From the NCBI GenBank assembly GCA_021813085.1, contig JAKAMA010000178.1, forward strand, positions 1 to 5,649: DNA of 5,649 nucleotides, given 5' to 3'. A model generated the notes under the pieces. That model searched no databases. It saw only the letters and a program-made list of their open reading frames with translations, and had not been told where the DNA came from. Positions 5,630 to 5,649 of the stretch are shown piece by piece. How positions within the stretch are numbered: position 1 is the stretch's first letter; each line of letters opens with the position of its first letter. This DNA comes from Chloroflexota bacterium. Its GTDB lineage: Bacteria > Chloroflexota > Dehalococcoidia > DSTF01 > JACRBR01. Position numbers and translations under genes: made by a program.

Positions 5630-5643
5630 TGTGAGCGGTCACA
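5630..5643. promoter_or_regulatory. Inverted repeat TGTGA-N4-TCACA, possible operator
   Basis: A perfect 5-bp inverted repeat with a four-base spacer lies about 55 bases upstream of the ATG of the small barrel protein gene. The half-sites resemble those of CRP/FNR-type regulators, but the spacer is 4 rather than the usual 6. No clear promoter hexamers were found beside it, and only a few bases of upstream context are visible. Confidence 0.2.
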
Positions 5644-5649
5644 AGATCG

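Noticed and set aside
1..5649. tRNA, rRNA or transposase genes
   Set aside because: No cloverleaf with a recognisable T-arm, no ribosomal RNA stretch and no transposase motif was found on either strand by eye.

Overview
The window is GC-rich bacterial DNA with compact intergenic gaps and strong third-position GC bias. Taxonomy is inferred only: the Thr/Ala/Pro-rich 'TATAT' secreted tail, the F420-type luciferase-like oxidoreductase and the heptamer array would fit Chloroflexota, but a high-GC actinobacterium cannot be excluded from this sequence alone.

Layout. Bases 1-486 (+) are the 3' end of a secreted or surface-type protein with an Ala/Thr-rich linker and an Asp/His-rich tail. A strong 13-bp hairpin (510-539) separates it from a convergent LLM-class, probably F420-dependent, oxidoreductase (567-1574, -). 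Divergent from that is a glucosamine-6-phosphate deaminase (nagB, 1666-2397, +). Between nagB and the next convergent gene lies a heptanucleotide tandem array (2409-2570). An EamA/DMT permease follows (2597-3523, -), divergent from thiamine-phosphate synthase (thiE, 3703-4359, +). A convergent GNAT acetyltransferase (4398-4949, -) has a readable promoter and a structured leader. Last is a small NIPSNAP-like/dimeric alpha-beta barrel protein (5276-5575, -).

The genes do not form a single pathway. They are mostly single-gene units in alternating orientation: one step of amino-sugar catabolism (NagB), one of thiamin synthesis (ThiE), one metabolite exporter, one redox enzyme and one acetyltransferase. 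No complete multi-gene defence or biosynthetic system is present.

The most unusual signal is a GC-rich palindromic element of about 40 bp present twice in inverted orientation, with 39 of 40 bases identical. One copy (3528-3567) abuts the permease start codon and supplies its ribosome binding site. The other (3764-3803, within a 43-base imperfect palindrome at 3758-3800) lies inside thiE, in frame, and appears to add about a dozen residues just after the first beta strand. This resembles in principle the protein-coding palindromic elements of Rickettsia, although no relationship is claimed. The heptamer array, with higher-order structure and one decaying edge, is the second repeat system.
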